NCBI GenBank assembly: GCA_041920215.1 | Contig: JAYRSJ010000024.1 | Location: 1-64,000 of the forward strand | Reading direction: 5' to 3' | DNA: 64,000 nucleotides | Source of the DNA: JAYRSJ01 sp041920215 | Lineage (GTDB): Bacteria > Pseudomonadota > Gammaproteobacteria > Burkholderiales > Burkholderiaceae_C | Shown here: positions 1-10,535 of the stretch, one piece after another | How the letters are laid out: each line of letters starts with the position of its first letter | How positions within the stretch are numbered: position 1 is the first letter of the stretch | Position numbers and translations under genes: made by a program | The notes under the pieces: generated by a model | What the model was told of the DNA's origin: nothing | What the model saw: the letters and a program-made list of their open reading frames with translations, nothing else | Database searches by the model: none

Positions 1-777
1 GACTTCACGCGCCTGGGCACCGGCGCGCGGCTGGCGGGCGGCCAGCCGCGGCGGCTCGGCGCCGATCATCAGGCGCGAAAGGCTGGCATTGCTCTGCTCG
101 CGCGGGTCCACCTCGCCGGTGACCCGGCCGGCGCGTAGCACGGTGCAGTGGCTGCAGAGCTCGCGGATCTCGTCCAGCTTGTGGCTGATGTAGAGGATGG
201 AGCAGCCCGCGGCGGCCAGCTGGCGCAGCGTGACGAATAGGGTCTGCACCGCCTGCGGGGTCAGCACCGAGGTGGGCTCGTCCAGGATCAGCAGCTGCGG
301 CTCGCTCATCAGCGCGCGCACGATCTCGACCCGCTGGCGCTCGCCCACCGAGAGACTCAGCACCGGCCGCGCCGGATCCACATCCAGGCCATAGCTGCGC
401 GCCACGCTGCGTATGCGCGCGCCCACCTCGGCCAGGCTCAGCTGCCGGTCCAGGCCCAGCCAGACGTTCTCGGCCACGGTCAGCGTGTCGAACAGCGAGA
501 AATGCTGGTAGACCATGCTGATGCCCAGCGCGCGTGCCTGGGCCGGGCTCTTGATCGTGACCGGCTGGCCGTTCCAGCGCAGCGTGCCGGCGTCGGGCTG
601 GACCGCGCCGTAGATGATCTTCATCAGCGTGGACTTGCCGGCACCGTTCTCGCCCAGCACCGCATGGATCTGGCCCGGCGCCACCCGCAGCGAGACCTGG
701 TCATTGGCCTTGACGGCGGGGTATTGCTTGCTGATGCCGCTGAGTTCGAGTCGCAAGGCGCTGGCGGTGGAGGTCAT
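1..777 (-). CDS. ABC transporter ATP-binding protein, nucleoside/simple-sugar type (partial)
   Basis: ATPase of an importer of the RbsA/YufO kind, in which one polypeptide usually carries two ABC domains. Only the first 259 residues are inside the window; the frame is open to base 1, so the gene is cut by the window edge. Walker A GENGAGKST is at residues 42-50, the signature LSVGERQ at about 142-148 and Walker B LLILDEP at 162-168, so the first nucleotide site looks intact. The ATG overlaps the guaD stop (ATGA), which implies one transcript with the LysR gene and guaD. Family members serve BmpA-type nucleoside or purine importers; purine import is inferred from the neighbours guaD and xdhAB. 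The permeases and binding protein would lie to the left. Confidence 0.85.
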   Translation of the reverse strand, partial: MTSTASALRLELSGISKQYPAVKANDQVSLRVAPGQIHAVLGENGAGKSTLMKIIYGAVQPDAGTLRWNGQPVTIKSPAQARALGISMVYQHFSLFDTLTVAENVWLGLDRQLSLAEVGARIRSVARSYGLDVDPARPVLSLSVGERQRVEIVRALMSEPQLLILDEPTSVLTPQAVQTLFVTLRQLAAAGCSILYISHKLDEIRELCSHCTVLRAGRVTGEVDPREQSNASLSRLMIGAEPPRLAARQPRAGAQAREV

Positions 778-2138
778 GGCTGGCTGGGGCTGGAGGGTCG
801 CTGGTGACGGAGCTGGCCGCCGACATAGGCCGCCGCCAGATTGCGCTCGTCGGCGAGCGTCATCCAGGCGAACAGCTTTTCGTGCAGCTCGCGCACCACC
901 GCGAACCGCGCCTCGGCCACCGGGCCGCAGGCCCAGTCCCATACACACAGGTCGGCCAGTGTACCCAGGCCGAAGTGGCCCATCTCCTCGCCCAGGCCCA
1001 GGGCCTCGGCCGCGCCGCGGGTGGCCGCATGCAGACCCACCCAGGCGCTCAGGCGCTGGCCGGCCAGCGCCTGCACCTTGTAGCCATCGGCCAGCGTGCG
1101 CTGCATCGACAGCGAGGTGCCACCGCCCACATCGCTGGCCGCGCTGACCGCGCAGCCGGCCGCCCGGGCCGCCGGCCAGTCGAACAGACCGCTGCCCAGG
1201 AAGAGATTCGACGAGGGGCAGAAGGCCAGCTGCGCGCCGCTCTCGGCCAGCACCCGGCGGTCCGCCGCGTCCAGCCAGATGCCATGGGCCAGCACCGCGC
1301 GCGGATGCAGCAGGCCCTCGCGGGCATAGACATCCAGATAGCTGCGCGCAGCCGGGAACAGCTTGGCCACCCACTCGACCTCGCTGCGGTTCTCGGCCAC
1401 ATGGGTCTGCATATAAAGCGAGGCATCGGCGCGGCACAGCGCGCCCGCCATCGCCAGCTGCGCGGGCGTGCTGGTGGGCGCAAAGCGCACGGTCACCGCA
1501 TAAGCCAGGCGGGAGTCCGGCGTGCGCCGGTGGTAGCGGGCGATCAGATCCAGGCAGTCGCGCTCGGCGCCGGCCACATCGTCGCAAAGCGCGGCCGGCG
1601 CATGGCGGTCCATCAGCACCTTGCCGGTGATCAGGCGCATGCCGCGCTGCGCAGCGGCCTCGAACAAGGCCTCGGCCGAGACCTTGTGCACCGTCGGAAA
1701 GACCACCGCCGCCGTCGTGCCATGGGCCAGCAGCGCGTCCAGAAAACGCTCGGCACCCTGCCGGGCCACCTGCGGATCGGCATAGCGGCATTCGGCCGGG
1801 AAGGTATAGGTGTTGAGCCAGTCCAGCAGCTCGGCCCCGTAGGAGGCGATCACATCGAGCTGGGGGCAGTGCACATGGGTGTCGATGAAGCCCGGCAGGA
1901 TCAGCTTGCCCGCATGGTCGTGGCGGGTCCAGCTGGCGTCGGGCGCCTCGGCCTGGCAGCCGGCGATGCGGCCGTTCTCGATCAGCAGCCAGTGATCGGG
2001 GCGGAAGCGCACCGCCGCATCGTCGAGGCGGCCCCAGGCCGGGGCGGCGCTGAAATCCAGCAGATCGCCACGCAAGGCGAGCCGCTGCGCCGGGGCCGCG
2101 GCGCTACCAGCCGCTTGAGAAAGTTCAGATTCGCTCAT
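774..2138 (-). CDS. guaD: Guanine deaminase
   Basis: Zn-dependent amidohydrolase converting guanine to xanthine plus ammonia in the cytoplasm, feeding xanthine dehydrogenase encoded divergently next door. It has 454 residues, normal for bacterial GuaD. The metal ligands are visible: HVH in DTHVHCPQ (H88, H90), a later His in QTHVAEN, another in VLAHGIWL, and the Asp in SDVGGGTSLSM. The hexapeptide FCPSSN just before GSGLF is typical of the GuaD branch of the ATZ/TRZ family. The start overlaps the stop of the upstream LysR gene (ATGA), and its own stop overlaps the ABC ATPase start, so translation is probably coupled through all three genes. Confidence 0.93.
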   Translation of the reverse strand: MSESELSQAAGSAAAPAQRLALRGDLLDFSAAPAWGRLDDAAVRFRPDHWLLIENGRIAGCQAEAPDASWTRHDHAGKLILPGFIDTHVHCPQLDVIASYGAELLDWLNTYTFPAECRYADPQVARQGAERFLDALLAHGTTAAVVFPTVHKVSAEALFEAAAQRGMRLITGKVLMDRHAPAALCDDVAGAERDCLDLIARYHRRTPDSRLAYAVTVRFAPTSTPAQLAMAGALCRADASLYMQTHVAENRSEVEWVAKLFPAARSYLDVYAREGLLHPRAVLAHGIWLDAADRRVLAESGAQLAFCPSSNLFLGSGLFDWPAARAAGCAVSAASDVGGGTSLSMQRTLADGYKVQALAGQRLSAWVGLHAATRGAAEALGLGEEMGHFGLGTLADLCVWDWACGPVAEARFAVVRELHEKLFAWMTLADERNLAAAYVGGQLRHQRPSSPSQP

Positions 2139-3115
2139 GGTTTCGATTGTCGGTTCTCGGCGACCAAGCTCCGGGCCAGCTCGCGCACCTGCTCGCGCAG
2201 CCAGCGCAGCGCCGGGCTCTGGTGGCTGAGCTGGTGCCAGAGCTGGTAATAGGCCATAGGCGGCAGCGGCACCGGGCAGCGCAGCAGCTTCAGCGGCAGC
2301 TGGTCCAGAAAGCGGCTGCAGAACTGGCGGCCGCTGGTCAGCACCAGCAGGCTGCCGGCCACCATCTGCGGCAGCTGGCTGAAATGCGCGCTGCGCACCG
2401 CGATGGTCCGGCTCATGCCCTGGCGCGCCAGCTGCTGGTCGATCACGCCGGGCTGGCCGGCCGACAGCGGCATCGGCGCCAGATGCTGGCAGGCCAGATA
2501 GCGCTCCACCGTCCAGCTGCGCGCCGGCAGCCGCGCCACCGGATGGTCGGCCGCCACCAGGCAGACCACCTCGTCGGACAGCAGTCGGGCCAGGTGCAAC
2601 TCCTCGGGCGGCTCCAGCCAGTTGCCGATCACCAGATCGACCTCGCCGCGCGCCAGGGCCGCGCGGTAGTCGTAGGCGGCCGACAGCGGCTGCAGCTCCA
2701 GCTGCATGGCCGGGGCGGCACGCTGCAGATGGGCGACCAGGCGCGGCAGAAAGAACGGGTCCAGATAGTCGCTGGCCGCGATGCGCAGCCGACCCTCGGC
2801 GCGGGCCGGATCGAAACCGCCGGCACGCCGGCCGGCGCGGCTGCGCGCGCCGAACAGGGCCTCGGCTTCGCGCAGCAGGCCCTCAGCCGGGCCCAGCAGG
2901 GCCAGCGCGGTGGCGGTGGGCGTCATGCCGGCCCCGCTGCGCACCAGCAGCGCGTCACCGGTCAGCTCGCGCAGGCGGCGCAGCTGGGCCGAGACCGCCG
3001 GCTGGCTGCTGCCCAGGCGCAGGGCGGCGCGCGAGACGCTGCGTTCCGAGATCACCGTATGCAAGACCCGCACGAGTTGGATCTCGATCTTGTCGAAGGC
3101 GGCGCGCTCACTCAT
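2135..3115 (-). CDS. LysR-family transcriptional regulator of purine genes
   Basis: 326-residue LTTR. The N-terminal winged helix (about residues 1-65) contains SVSRAALRLGSSQPAVSAQL, the usual LysR recognition region. The rest is a periplasmic-binding-like effector domain from about residue 100. It is the first gene of the minus-strand run LysR-guaD-ABC ATPase and is divergent from xdhAB, the classical arrangement for a LysR protein controlling both sides. A 15-bp inverted repeat at 3126-3140, 10 bp upstream of its start, is the obvious binding site. The effector is unknown; a purine such as xanthine or urate is inferred from the targets. It is not PecS/HucR-like, since those belong to the MarR family. 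Confidence 0.88.
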   Translation of the reverse strand: MSERAAFDKIEIQLVRVLHTVISERSVSRAALRLGSSQPAVSAQLRRLRELTGDALLVRSGAGMTPTATALALLGPAEGLLREAEALFGARSRAGRRAGGFDPARAEGRLRIAASDYLDPFFLPRLVAHLQRAAPAMQLELQPLSAAYDYRAALARGEVDLVIGNWLEPPEELHLARLLSDEVVCLVAADHPVARLPARSWTVERYLACQHLAPMPLSAGQPGVIDQQLARQGMSRTIAVRSAHFSQLPQMVAGSLLVLTSGRQFCSRFLDQLPLKLLRCPVPLPPMAYYQLWHQLSHQSPALRWLREQVRELARSLVAENRQSKP

Positions 3116-3125
3116 ATTTTTATAT

Positions 3126-3140
3126 GCATACTCACTATGC
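3126..3140. promoter_or_regulatory. LysR-type operator between the LysR gene and xdhA
   Basis: Perfect inverted repeat GCATA-CTCAC-TATGC (5-bp arms, 5-bp spacer) in an AT-rich island inside otherwise GC-rich DNA. It matches the LTTR T-N11-A box form. A TATATT hexamer at 3150-3155, on the xdhA side, could serve as a -10 element. Binding by the adjacent LysR protein is inferred. Confidence 0.6.
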
Positions 3141-3202
3141 TTATCATCGTATATTCTCAGGCACGCGAAGGCGTAAGGTTCGGGATTGTCCCGAGCACAG
3201 CG

Positions 3203-4746
<1,544 letters not shown>

Positions 4747-4750
<4 letters not shown>

Positions 4751-7092
4751 ACAAGCCCCAGGATCTGCCGCCACGGCTCGGCGAGACGCTGGTCGGCGCC
4801 AGCCGTCCGCATGAGAGCGCCCATCTGCATGTCAGCGGCGAGGCCCGCTACACCGACGATATCGCCGAGGCCCAGGGCACGCTGCATGCCGCGCTGGGGC
4901 TCAGCCCGGTGGCTCATGGCCGCCTGCTGGACATCGACCTGGCCCTGCTGCGCCGCCAGCCCGGTGTGGTGGCGGTGCTGACGGCCGCCGACATTCCCGG
5001 CGCCAACAACTGCGGCCCGCTGGTCCATGACGACCCCATCCTGGCAGAGGACGAGCTGCGCTATCTGGGCCAGCCGGTCTTCGCCGTCATCGCCAGCGAG
5101 CGCGAGCTGGCCCGCCGTGCCGCGGCGCTGGCCGCACAAGCCATACGTTACGAGGCCCTGCCGGCCCTGCTGAGCGCGGCCGAGGCCCATGCGGCCGGCC
5201 AGTATGTGGTGCCGCCCATGCATCTGCAGCGCGGCGACGCGGCCGCGGCGCTGGCGGCCGCGCCGCAACGCCTGGAGGGCAGCTGGTCGGTGGGCGGCCA
5301 GGAGCAGTTCTATCTGGAGGGCCAGATCAGCTATGCGCTGCCGCAGGAGGATGCCGGCCTGCTGCTGCATTGCTCGACCCAGCATCCCAGCGAGATGCAG
5401 CAGCTGGTGGCGCATGCGCTGGGCCGGTCGGCCCACCAGGTGCAGGTGCAGTGCCGGCGCATGGGCGGCGGCTTCGGCGGCAAGGAATCGCAGTCGGCCC
5501 TGTTCGCCTGCGTGGCCGCGCTGGCCGCCAGCCGGCTGGGCCGGCCGGTCAAGCTGCGCCTGGACCGCGACGACGACTTCCTGATCACCGGCCGCCGCCA
5601 TGGCTTCGACTACCGCTGGCAGGTCGGCTTCGATGCCAGCGGCCGCATCCTGGCCGCCGAGGTGGATCTGATCGCCAACTGCGGCCATTCGGCCGATCTC
5701 TCGGCGCCGGTGATGACCCGGGCACTGTGCCATTTCGACAATGCCTATTGGCTGCCCCATGTGGCCCTGCACGGCTTCTGCGCCCGCACCCATACCCAGA
5801 GCAACACCGCCTTCCGTGGCTTCGGCGGCCCGCAGGGCGCGCTGGCCATCGAGATGATTCTGGACAGCGTGGCCCGGCGGCTGCGCCTGGACCCGCTGCT
5901 GGTGCGGCAGCGCAACTTCTACCACCCCGACCCGCTCAGGCAGCAAGACCTGACCCCCTACGGCCAGCGCGTGGCCGACAACATCCTGCAGCCGCTCAGC
6001 GATCGGCTGATCGCCAGCAGCGACTACGCCGAGCGCCGCGCGGCCATCCGGGCCTTCAATGCCGCCAGCCCGGTGCTGAAGAAGGGGCTGGCGCTGACGC
6101 CGCTGAAGTTCGGCATCTCCTTCAATGTCGTGCATCTGAACCAGGCTGGCGCCCTGGTCCATGTCTATACCGACGGCTCGGTGCTGGTCAACCATGGCGG
6201 TACCGAGATGGGCCAGGGCCTGAATACCAAGGTGGCCCAGGTGGTGGCCCATGAGTTGGGTCTCGGTCTGGAGCGGGTGCGCTGCAGCGCCACCGATACC
6301 AGCAAGGTGGCCAACACCTCGGCCACCGCCGCCTCTACCGGCAGCGATCTGAACGGCAAGGCGGCCCAGGACGCGGCGCGCCAGATCAAGGCCCGCCTGG
6401 CCGCGCTGGCCGCCGAGCTGCTGGGCGGCCGCCCCGAGGACGCGCTGTTCGCCGGCGAGCAGGTGCATCTGGCCGGCCGGCAACTGCCCTTCACCGAGCT
6501 GGTGGCCCAGGCCTATCTGCGCCGCCTGCAGCTCTGGAGCGACGGCTTCTATGCGACGCCCGGCCTGCAATGGGACCGCGCCCGGCTGCAGGGCCGGCCC
6601 TTTTACTACTACGCCTATGGCGCGGCGGTGGCCGAGGTGCTGATCGACAGCCTGAGCGGCGAGAGCCGGCTGCTGCGCGCCGATGTGCTGCACGATGCCG
6701 GCCGCTCGCTGAATCCGGCGCTGGACATCGGCCAGGTCGAGGGCGCCTTCGTGCAGGGCATGGGCTGGCTGACGATGGAGGAGCTGCGCTGGCATCCGCA
6801 GACCGGCAAGCTGCTCACCCACGCGCCCAGCACCTACAAGATCCCCACCGCCAACGACAGCCCGCCGGACTTCCGGGTCAGCCTTTACGATGCACCCAAT
6901 CGCGAGGACAGCATCCACCGCAGCAAGGCGGTCGGCGAGCCGCCGCTGCTGCTGCCCTTCGCGGTGCTGCTGGCGATCAAGGACGCGGTGGCCGCCTGCG
7001 GCCCCGAGGGCTGCGACCCGCCACTGCGCGCGCCCGCCACCGCCGAGGCGGTGCTGGAGGCGGTGATGGCGGTGCAGGCCTTGAAGGGCTGA
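4747..7092 (+). CDS. xdhB: Xanthine dehydrogenase large (molybdopterin) subunit
   Basis: 781-residue catalytic subunit carrying the molybdenum cofactor. Visible hallmarks are MGGGFGGKES (from residue 239), FRGFGGPQG (from residue 356) for cofactor contact, and GEPPLLLP near the C terminus, whose Glu731 is the expected general base. Length and motifs match XdhB of bacterial heterotetrameric (alpha2beta2) xanthine dehydrogenase rather than xanthine oxidase or aldehyde oxidases. It is translated with xdhA through a 4-bp ATGA overlap. Maturation needs sulfuration of the cofactor, the role of XdhC, encoded elsewhere in this window. Confidence 0.95.
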
Positions 7093-7110
7093 GCGGCAGG
7101 CAGGCCCGGC

Positions 7111-7875
7111 TCAGCCGCGCGCGAAGAACAGCGCGGCCATCGCGAGGCCGATCAGGATCACCCCGCGGCGCAGCCACAGCGCCGGCAGGCGCCTGGACCA
7201 GCGCGCGCCGCAGAAGCCGCCCACGGTGGCCGCCGCCATCATCAGAATTCCCTGCGGCCAGGCGATGGCGCCGGCGATCACGAAGGCCGCCACCGACAGC
7301 CAGGACAGCACCAGCGAGTTCAGGTTCTTCAAGGCATTGACCGTGTTGAGCCGCGATTCGCCGCACAAGGTGTAGAGCGCCATCAGCAGAATGCCCAGGC
7401 CGCCGTTGAAATAGCCGCCGTAGAGGGCCACCAGCAGCAGGCCCGGCTCGCGCCAGCGCGCCAGGCCGGCCCCACCCGTCTGCGCGCAGGACCGGGCCGC
7501 GCGCCGCGCGATGGCCGGCCCGGCCGCGAACAGCGCGGTGGCAAACAGCAGCAGCCAGGGCACGAGGCCGGCAAACAGCTTGCCCGGGGTCACGAGCAGC
7601 AGCAGGGCACCGGCCACCCCGCCCAGCGCCGCGATCGCCGCCTCGCGCCGGAGCCGGGCCGGCGGCAGCTCGCGCAGCTCGGGCCTGAAGCCCAGCGTGC
7701 TGCCCAGATAGCCGGGGCTCACCGCCAGCGCGCTGGTGGCATTGGCCACGATGGGTGGCACGCCGCTGAAGACCAGGGCCGGAAAGGTCAGGAAGCTGCC
7801 GCCGCCAGCCATCGCATTGAGCACGCCGGCGCCGAAGGCGGCGCCGGCCAGGAGAAAGGCTTCGTGGAACTGCAT
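7111..7875 (-). CDS. TSUP (TauE/SafE/YfcA) family permease
   Basis: 254-residue membrane protein with about eight hydrophobic segments. It begins with the family-typical glycine-rich stretch GVLNAMAGGGSFLTFPAL at about residues 17-34 and has a second repeat with NGGLGILLMAL. TSUP proteins export small anions, often sulfur- or carboxylate-containing. The frame is open a further 83 codons upstream, but that part has no membrane or family character, so the ATG at 7875 is used. It is convergent with xdhB (18 bp apart) and transcribed away from hsp20. Substrate unknown; a link to purine oxidation is only positional. Confidence 0.8.
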   Translation of the reverse strand: MQFHEAFLLAGAAFGAGVLNAMAGGGSFLTFPALVFSGVPPIVANATSALAVSPGYLGSTLGFRPELRELPPARLRREAAIAALGGVAGALLLLVTPGKLFAGLVPWLLLFATALFAAGPAIARRAARSCAQTGGAGLARWREPGLLLVALYGGYFNGGLGILLMALYTLCGESRLNTVNALKNLNSLVLSWLSVAAFVIAGAIAWPQGILMMAAATVGGFCGARWSRRLPALWLRRGVILIGLAMAALFFARG

Positions 7876-7986
7876 GGGCAAGGCGCGATGAGGGGCGGGC
7901 GTGGGGCGGGCGTGGGGCGGCGTGGACGGGCTGCGAGCGTAGCGCAAGCCCGCTGCCTGGCCGCACGCTGTGCGCACAAGCCCGAC

Positions 7987-8029
7987 CTGATCTGGATCAA
8001 TGCAGCCCGGACCCTGCGTTCCAGAATAT
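7987..8029 (+). promoter_or_regulatory. Anr/Fnr-type class II promoter of hsp20
   Basis: CTGAT-CTGG-ATCAA at 7987-8000 differs from the Anr/Fnr consensus TTGAT-N4-ATCAA at one position. A -10-like GAATAT lies at 8024-8029. The box centre then sits about 42 bp before the predicted start of transcription, the classical class II spacing for FNR activation. Oxygen-limited expression of hsp20 is inferred. Confidence 0.65.
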
Positions 8030-8106
8030 TTCCTGGATGCCGGCTTCTTTCCGCCTTGTCGCCGGCCGCAGCGACCGGCATCCCGCCACCGCTGCAGCCG
8101 GGCTTG

Positions 8107-8134
8107 CCCCCCCCCCCGCGGCATGCGCCGCGGG
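8107..8134 (+). other. 11-C homopolymer followed by an 8-bp GC hairpin in the hsp20 leader
   Basis: Eleven consecutive C occupy 8107-8117. The last three begin a perfect hairpin, CCCGCGGC (8115-8122), loop ATGC, GCCGCGGG (8127-8134), ending 7 nt before the AGGAGG ribosome-binding site at 8142-8147. The structure lies in the untranslated leader, as thermosensor elements of small heat-shock genes do, but it is not a recognised ROSE or FourU element. The C run is also a possible slippage site. Confidence 0.5.
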
Positions 8135-8152
8135 ATTCACCAGGAGGTTTCC

Positions 8153-8584
8153 ATGGCTTCTCTGATCACGCGCAGCAATCTCTTCGACGACATGATGAAG
8201 GACTTCGCCTCGGGCTTCTTAGTCCGCCCCCTGCACGGCGACCCCTTGCCGGCCCCGGACAAGATCAAGATCGACGTCAAGGAATCGGCCGAGGCCTACA
8301 CCGTCCATGCCGAAATGCCCGGGGTGCGCAAGGAAGACATCCGCGTCAGCGTGGACGGCGGCCTGGTCACGCTCAGTGCCGAGGTCAAGCAGGTGGACGC
8401 CCGCCACAGCGACGAGCGTTCGCTGCGCGAGGAGCGCTACTACGGCACGGTGTCGCGCAGCTTCCAGCTGGCCGGCGAGGTGGACGAAAGCCGCGCCAGC
8501 GCCAAGTACGACAACGGCATCCTGACCCTCAGCCTGCCCAAGCGCAGCGGCGGGGCCAGCAGCCGGCAGCTGAAGATCGATTGA
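8153..8584 (+). CDS. Hsp20/alpha-crystallin small heat-shock protein
   Basis: 143-residue ATP-independent holdase chaperone. The alpha-crystallin domain runs from about residue 38 (KIKIDVKESAEAYTVHAEMPG) to the GILTLSLPK strand near 125-133, followed by a short Ser/Arg-rich tail. The ATG at 8153 is preceded by a strong AGGAGG site 5 nt upstream; a longer frame begins upstream but lacks family sequence. The leader contains an Anr/Fnr-type box and a C-tract hairpin, so low oxygen rather than only heat is the likely inducer. It is a single-gene unit, convergent with the ABC-like ATPase gene at 8601. Confidence 0.92.
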   Translation: MASLITRSNLFDDMMKDFASGFLVRPLHGDPLPAPDKIKIDVKESAEAYTVHAEMPGVRKEDIRVSVDGGLVTLSAEVKQVDARHSDERSLREERYYGTVSRSFQLAGEVDESRASAKYDNGILTLSLPKRSGGASSRQLKID

Positions 8585-8600
8585 GCCCGGGGGCTGGCCG

Positions 8601-9239
8601 CTAGTCGCCCAGATCGATGCAGCCGGCCAGCGCCACGCCCTGCAGCGCGGCCGGCAAGCCGTAGTCGGCCAGCAGCCAGGCCCGATCACGGGCCTCGGCG
8701 GCCTCGGTCAGCAGTTCGCTGAGGATGCGGCCGGAGCGCGCGTCCAGCGCCGCATAGGGCGTGTCCAGCAGGGTCAGCGTCGCGCCACTGGCAGCGGCGG
8801 CCACCAGGCCCAGCTTGCGGCGGCTGCCGGTGGACAACATAAAGAGCGGCTTGGCCCGATGCTCGGCCAGTCCCAGGGCCTCGATCAAGGCCTCGGCCAG
8901 CGCCGGCTGCCAGCGCTGGCGATGGGCCGCCTGCTGCTGCGCCAGCCAGGCCTCGGCCGGCAAAGGGTCCAGCAGCGGATCGGCCAGATCCGCGAAGAAG
9001 ACCGTGCTGCCGGTGCAGCGCTCCAGGCTGCCGCTGGTGGGCTGCAGCCGGCCGGCGATCAGGCCCAGCAAGCTGGTCTTGCCGCGCCCCTCGCCGCCGC
9101 GCAGCAGCTGCAGGCCCGGCCGCAGCACAAAGCTCAGATCGCTGAGCAGCGGCTGACCGGCCCGCTGCAGGCCCAGGCCCTGGGCGCGCAGCAGCGGGAC
9201 ACCGCAAGGTGGCGTGGGAAATGGCGCGGCAGCGGTCAT
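8601..9239 (-). CDS. ABC-type ATP-binding protein with degenerate catalytic site
   Basis: 212-residue single ABC domain resembling CcmA-type exporter ATPases. The P-loop GGEGRGKTS is at about residues 48-56 and a signature-like LSTGSRRK at 135-142. The Walker B segment reads LTLLDTPY, so the catalytic Glu that should follow Asp159 is Thr160. The switch His is also not evident (LLADYG near 190). Such a protein may bind ATP but hydrolyse it poorly. No membrane-domain partner is adjacent. Its ATG overlaps the stop of the MFS gene (ATGA), making it the last gene of the arsenic-associated run. CcmA without the rest of a ccm operon is the alternative reading. Confidence 0.7.
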   Translation of the reverse strand: MTAAAPFPTPPCGVPLLRAQGLGLQRAGQPLLSDLSFVLRPGLQLLRGGEGRGKTSLLGLIAGRLQPTSGSLERCTGSTVFFADLADPLLDPLPAEAWLAQQQAAHRQRWQPALAEALIEALGLAEHRAKPLFMLSTGSRRKLGLVAAAASGATLTLLDTPYAALDARSGRILSELLTEAAEARDRAWLLADYGLPAALQGVALAGCIDLGD

Positions 9240-10519
9240 GTGGGATGCTTGGGCTGAGAGCTGGGGCTGGCGCTGGAACTTTGGCTAGCGTCCGCATTCT
9301 CGCCGCGGTGCCGGGGCTGGAGCAGCAGCAGCGCGGCCAGCGCCGCCAGCCCCAGGCCGGCCGACAGCCACAGCGCCCCGCTGCCCCAGCGGCTCAGCGC
9401 CAGGCCGAAGACATAGGGGGCGGCCGCCTGCGCGATGCGGGCCGGCAGCATCAGCCAGCCCTGGCGTGCGCCATAGCCCTGGGGGCCGAAGAAGACCAGC
9501 GGCAGCGTGCCCTTGGCGATCGTGAGGATGCCGTTGCCGGCGCCGTGCAGCAGCGCGAACAGCGGGGCGAACAGCGACAGCAGGGCAGGCCCCGCCAAAA
9601 GCAGCAGGCCCACGCCCAGCGGATGGGCCAGGGCCGCCAGCCGGGCCGACAGCAGCGGATGCACCCGGCGCAGCAGGCCGAACTCCAGCAGGCGGCCCGC
9701 CACCTGGGCCGGCCCCACCAGCGCGCCTATGCCCACCGCCGCCGCCAGACCTACACCGCTGGCCTGCAGCAGCGCCGGCAGATGCGCGGCCATCGCGGTG
9801 CTGATGAACCAGGTGGCGGCAAACACAAAGGCCAGCAGCAGGCTGGTCCGCGCCGGCGGCGCGCTGCCCTCGACCTCGGTGGACGCAGGCCTGGGCGCCG
9901 GCGGCGTGCCCTCCCCCACGGCCTGCGTTGCGGCGGCCGCGGCGCCCGGCCCGGCGCGCGGCAGCCAGGCATTGAGCGGCAGGCCCAGCAGCAGATGCAG
10001 GCCGGCCCAGCCCCAGCAGGCCTCGCGCCAGCCCCAGTGCTCGCCCATCCAGGCCGACAAGGGCCAGCCCACGGTGCTGGCAAAGCCGGCGATCAGCGTG
10101 ATGCCGGTGATGCTGTTGCGCGCCTGCTGGCCATACAGCCGCACCAGGCCGGCAAAAGCGGCCTCGTACAGCCCGCAACCCATCGCCAGACCGAGCACGG
10201 CCCAGGCCAGCATCAGGGTCCAAAGGCCCTGGGCCGCGCCCATCAGAGCCAGGCCGGTGGCGAACAGCAGGCTGCTGCCCATCAGCACGATGCGGCCGCC
10301 ATGGCGGTCGATCAGCCGTCCGGCCAGCGGCCCGACCAGGGCCGACACCACCAGGGCCAGCGAGAAGGCCGCGAACACGGTCGGCACGCCCAGCCCCAGC
10401 GCCGCCGCCATGGCGGAGGCCAGCATGGCCGGCAGATAGTAGGACGAGGCCCAGGCCAGGGTCTGGGCTGTGCCCAGTGCCGCCACGACAGCGCTGCGCT
10501 GGCTGGGCTGCAAGCTCAT
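9236..10519 (-). CDS. MFS transporter, arsenic-island associated
   Basis: 427-residue major facilitator with about 12 membrane segments. The family loop between helices 2 and 3 is seen as GRLIDRHGGRIVL, near residue 65. It lies 16 bp downstream of the FAD monooxygenase gene, and the run of close spacings suggests co-transcription from the marR promoter. It is a candidate exporter for the product of the monooxygenase, for example an oxidised or modified arsenical or antimonial. That is inference from position. No substrate-specific motif is recognised, and it is not similar in sequence to the ArsJ encoded upstream. Confidence 0.8.
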   Translation of the reverse strand: MSLQPSQRSAVVAALGTAQTLAWASSYYLPAMLASAMAAALGLGVPTVFAAFSLALVVSALVGPLAGRLIDRHGGRIVLMGSSLLFATGLALMGAAQGLWTLMLAWAVLGLAMGCGLYEAAFAGLVRLYGQQARNSITGITLIAGFASTVGWPLSAWMGEHWGWREACWGWAGLHLLLGLPLNAWLPRAGPGAAAAATQAVGEGTPPAPRPASTEVEGSAPPARTSLLLAFVFAATWFISTAMAAHLPALLQASGVGLAAAVGIGALVGPAQVAGRLLEFGLLRRVHPLLSARLAALAHPLGVGLLLLAGPALLSLFAPLFALLHGAGNGILTIAKGTLPLVFFGPQGYGARQGWLMLPARIAQAAAPYVFGLALSRWGSGALWLSAGLGLAALAALLLLQPRHRGENADASQSSSASPSSQPKHPT

Positions 10520-10535
10520 CGGCCGGTCCCTCGGC

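Noticed and set aside
2147..3202. A long N-terminal extension of xdhA through the LysR region
   Set aside because: It is antisense to a real LysR gene and Gln/Arg-rich. Fe-S homology begins just after the ATG at 3203.
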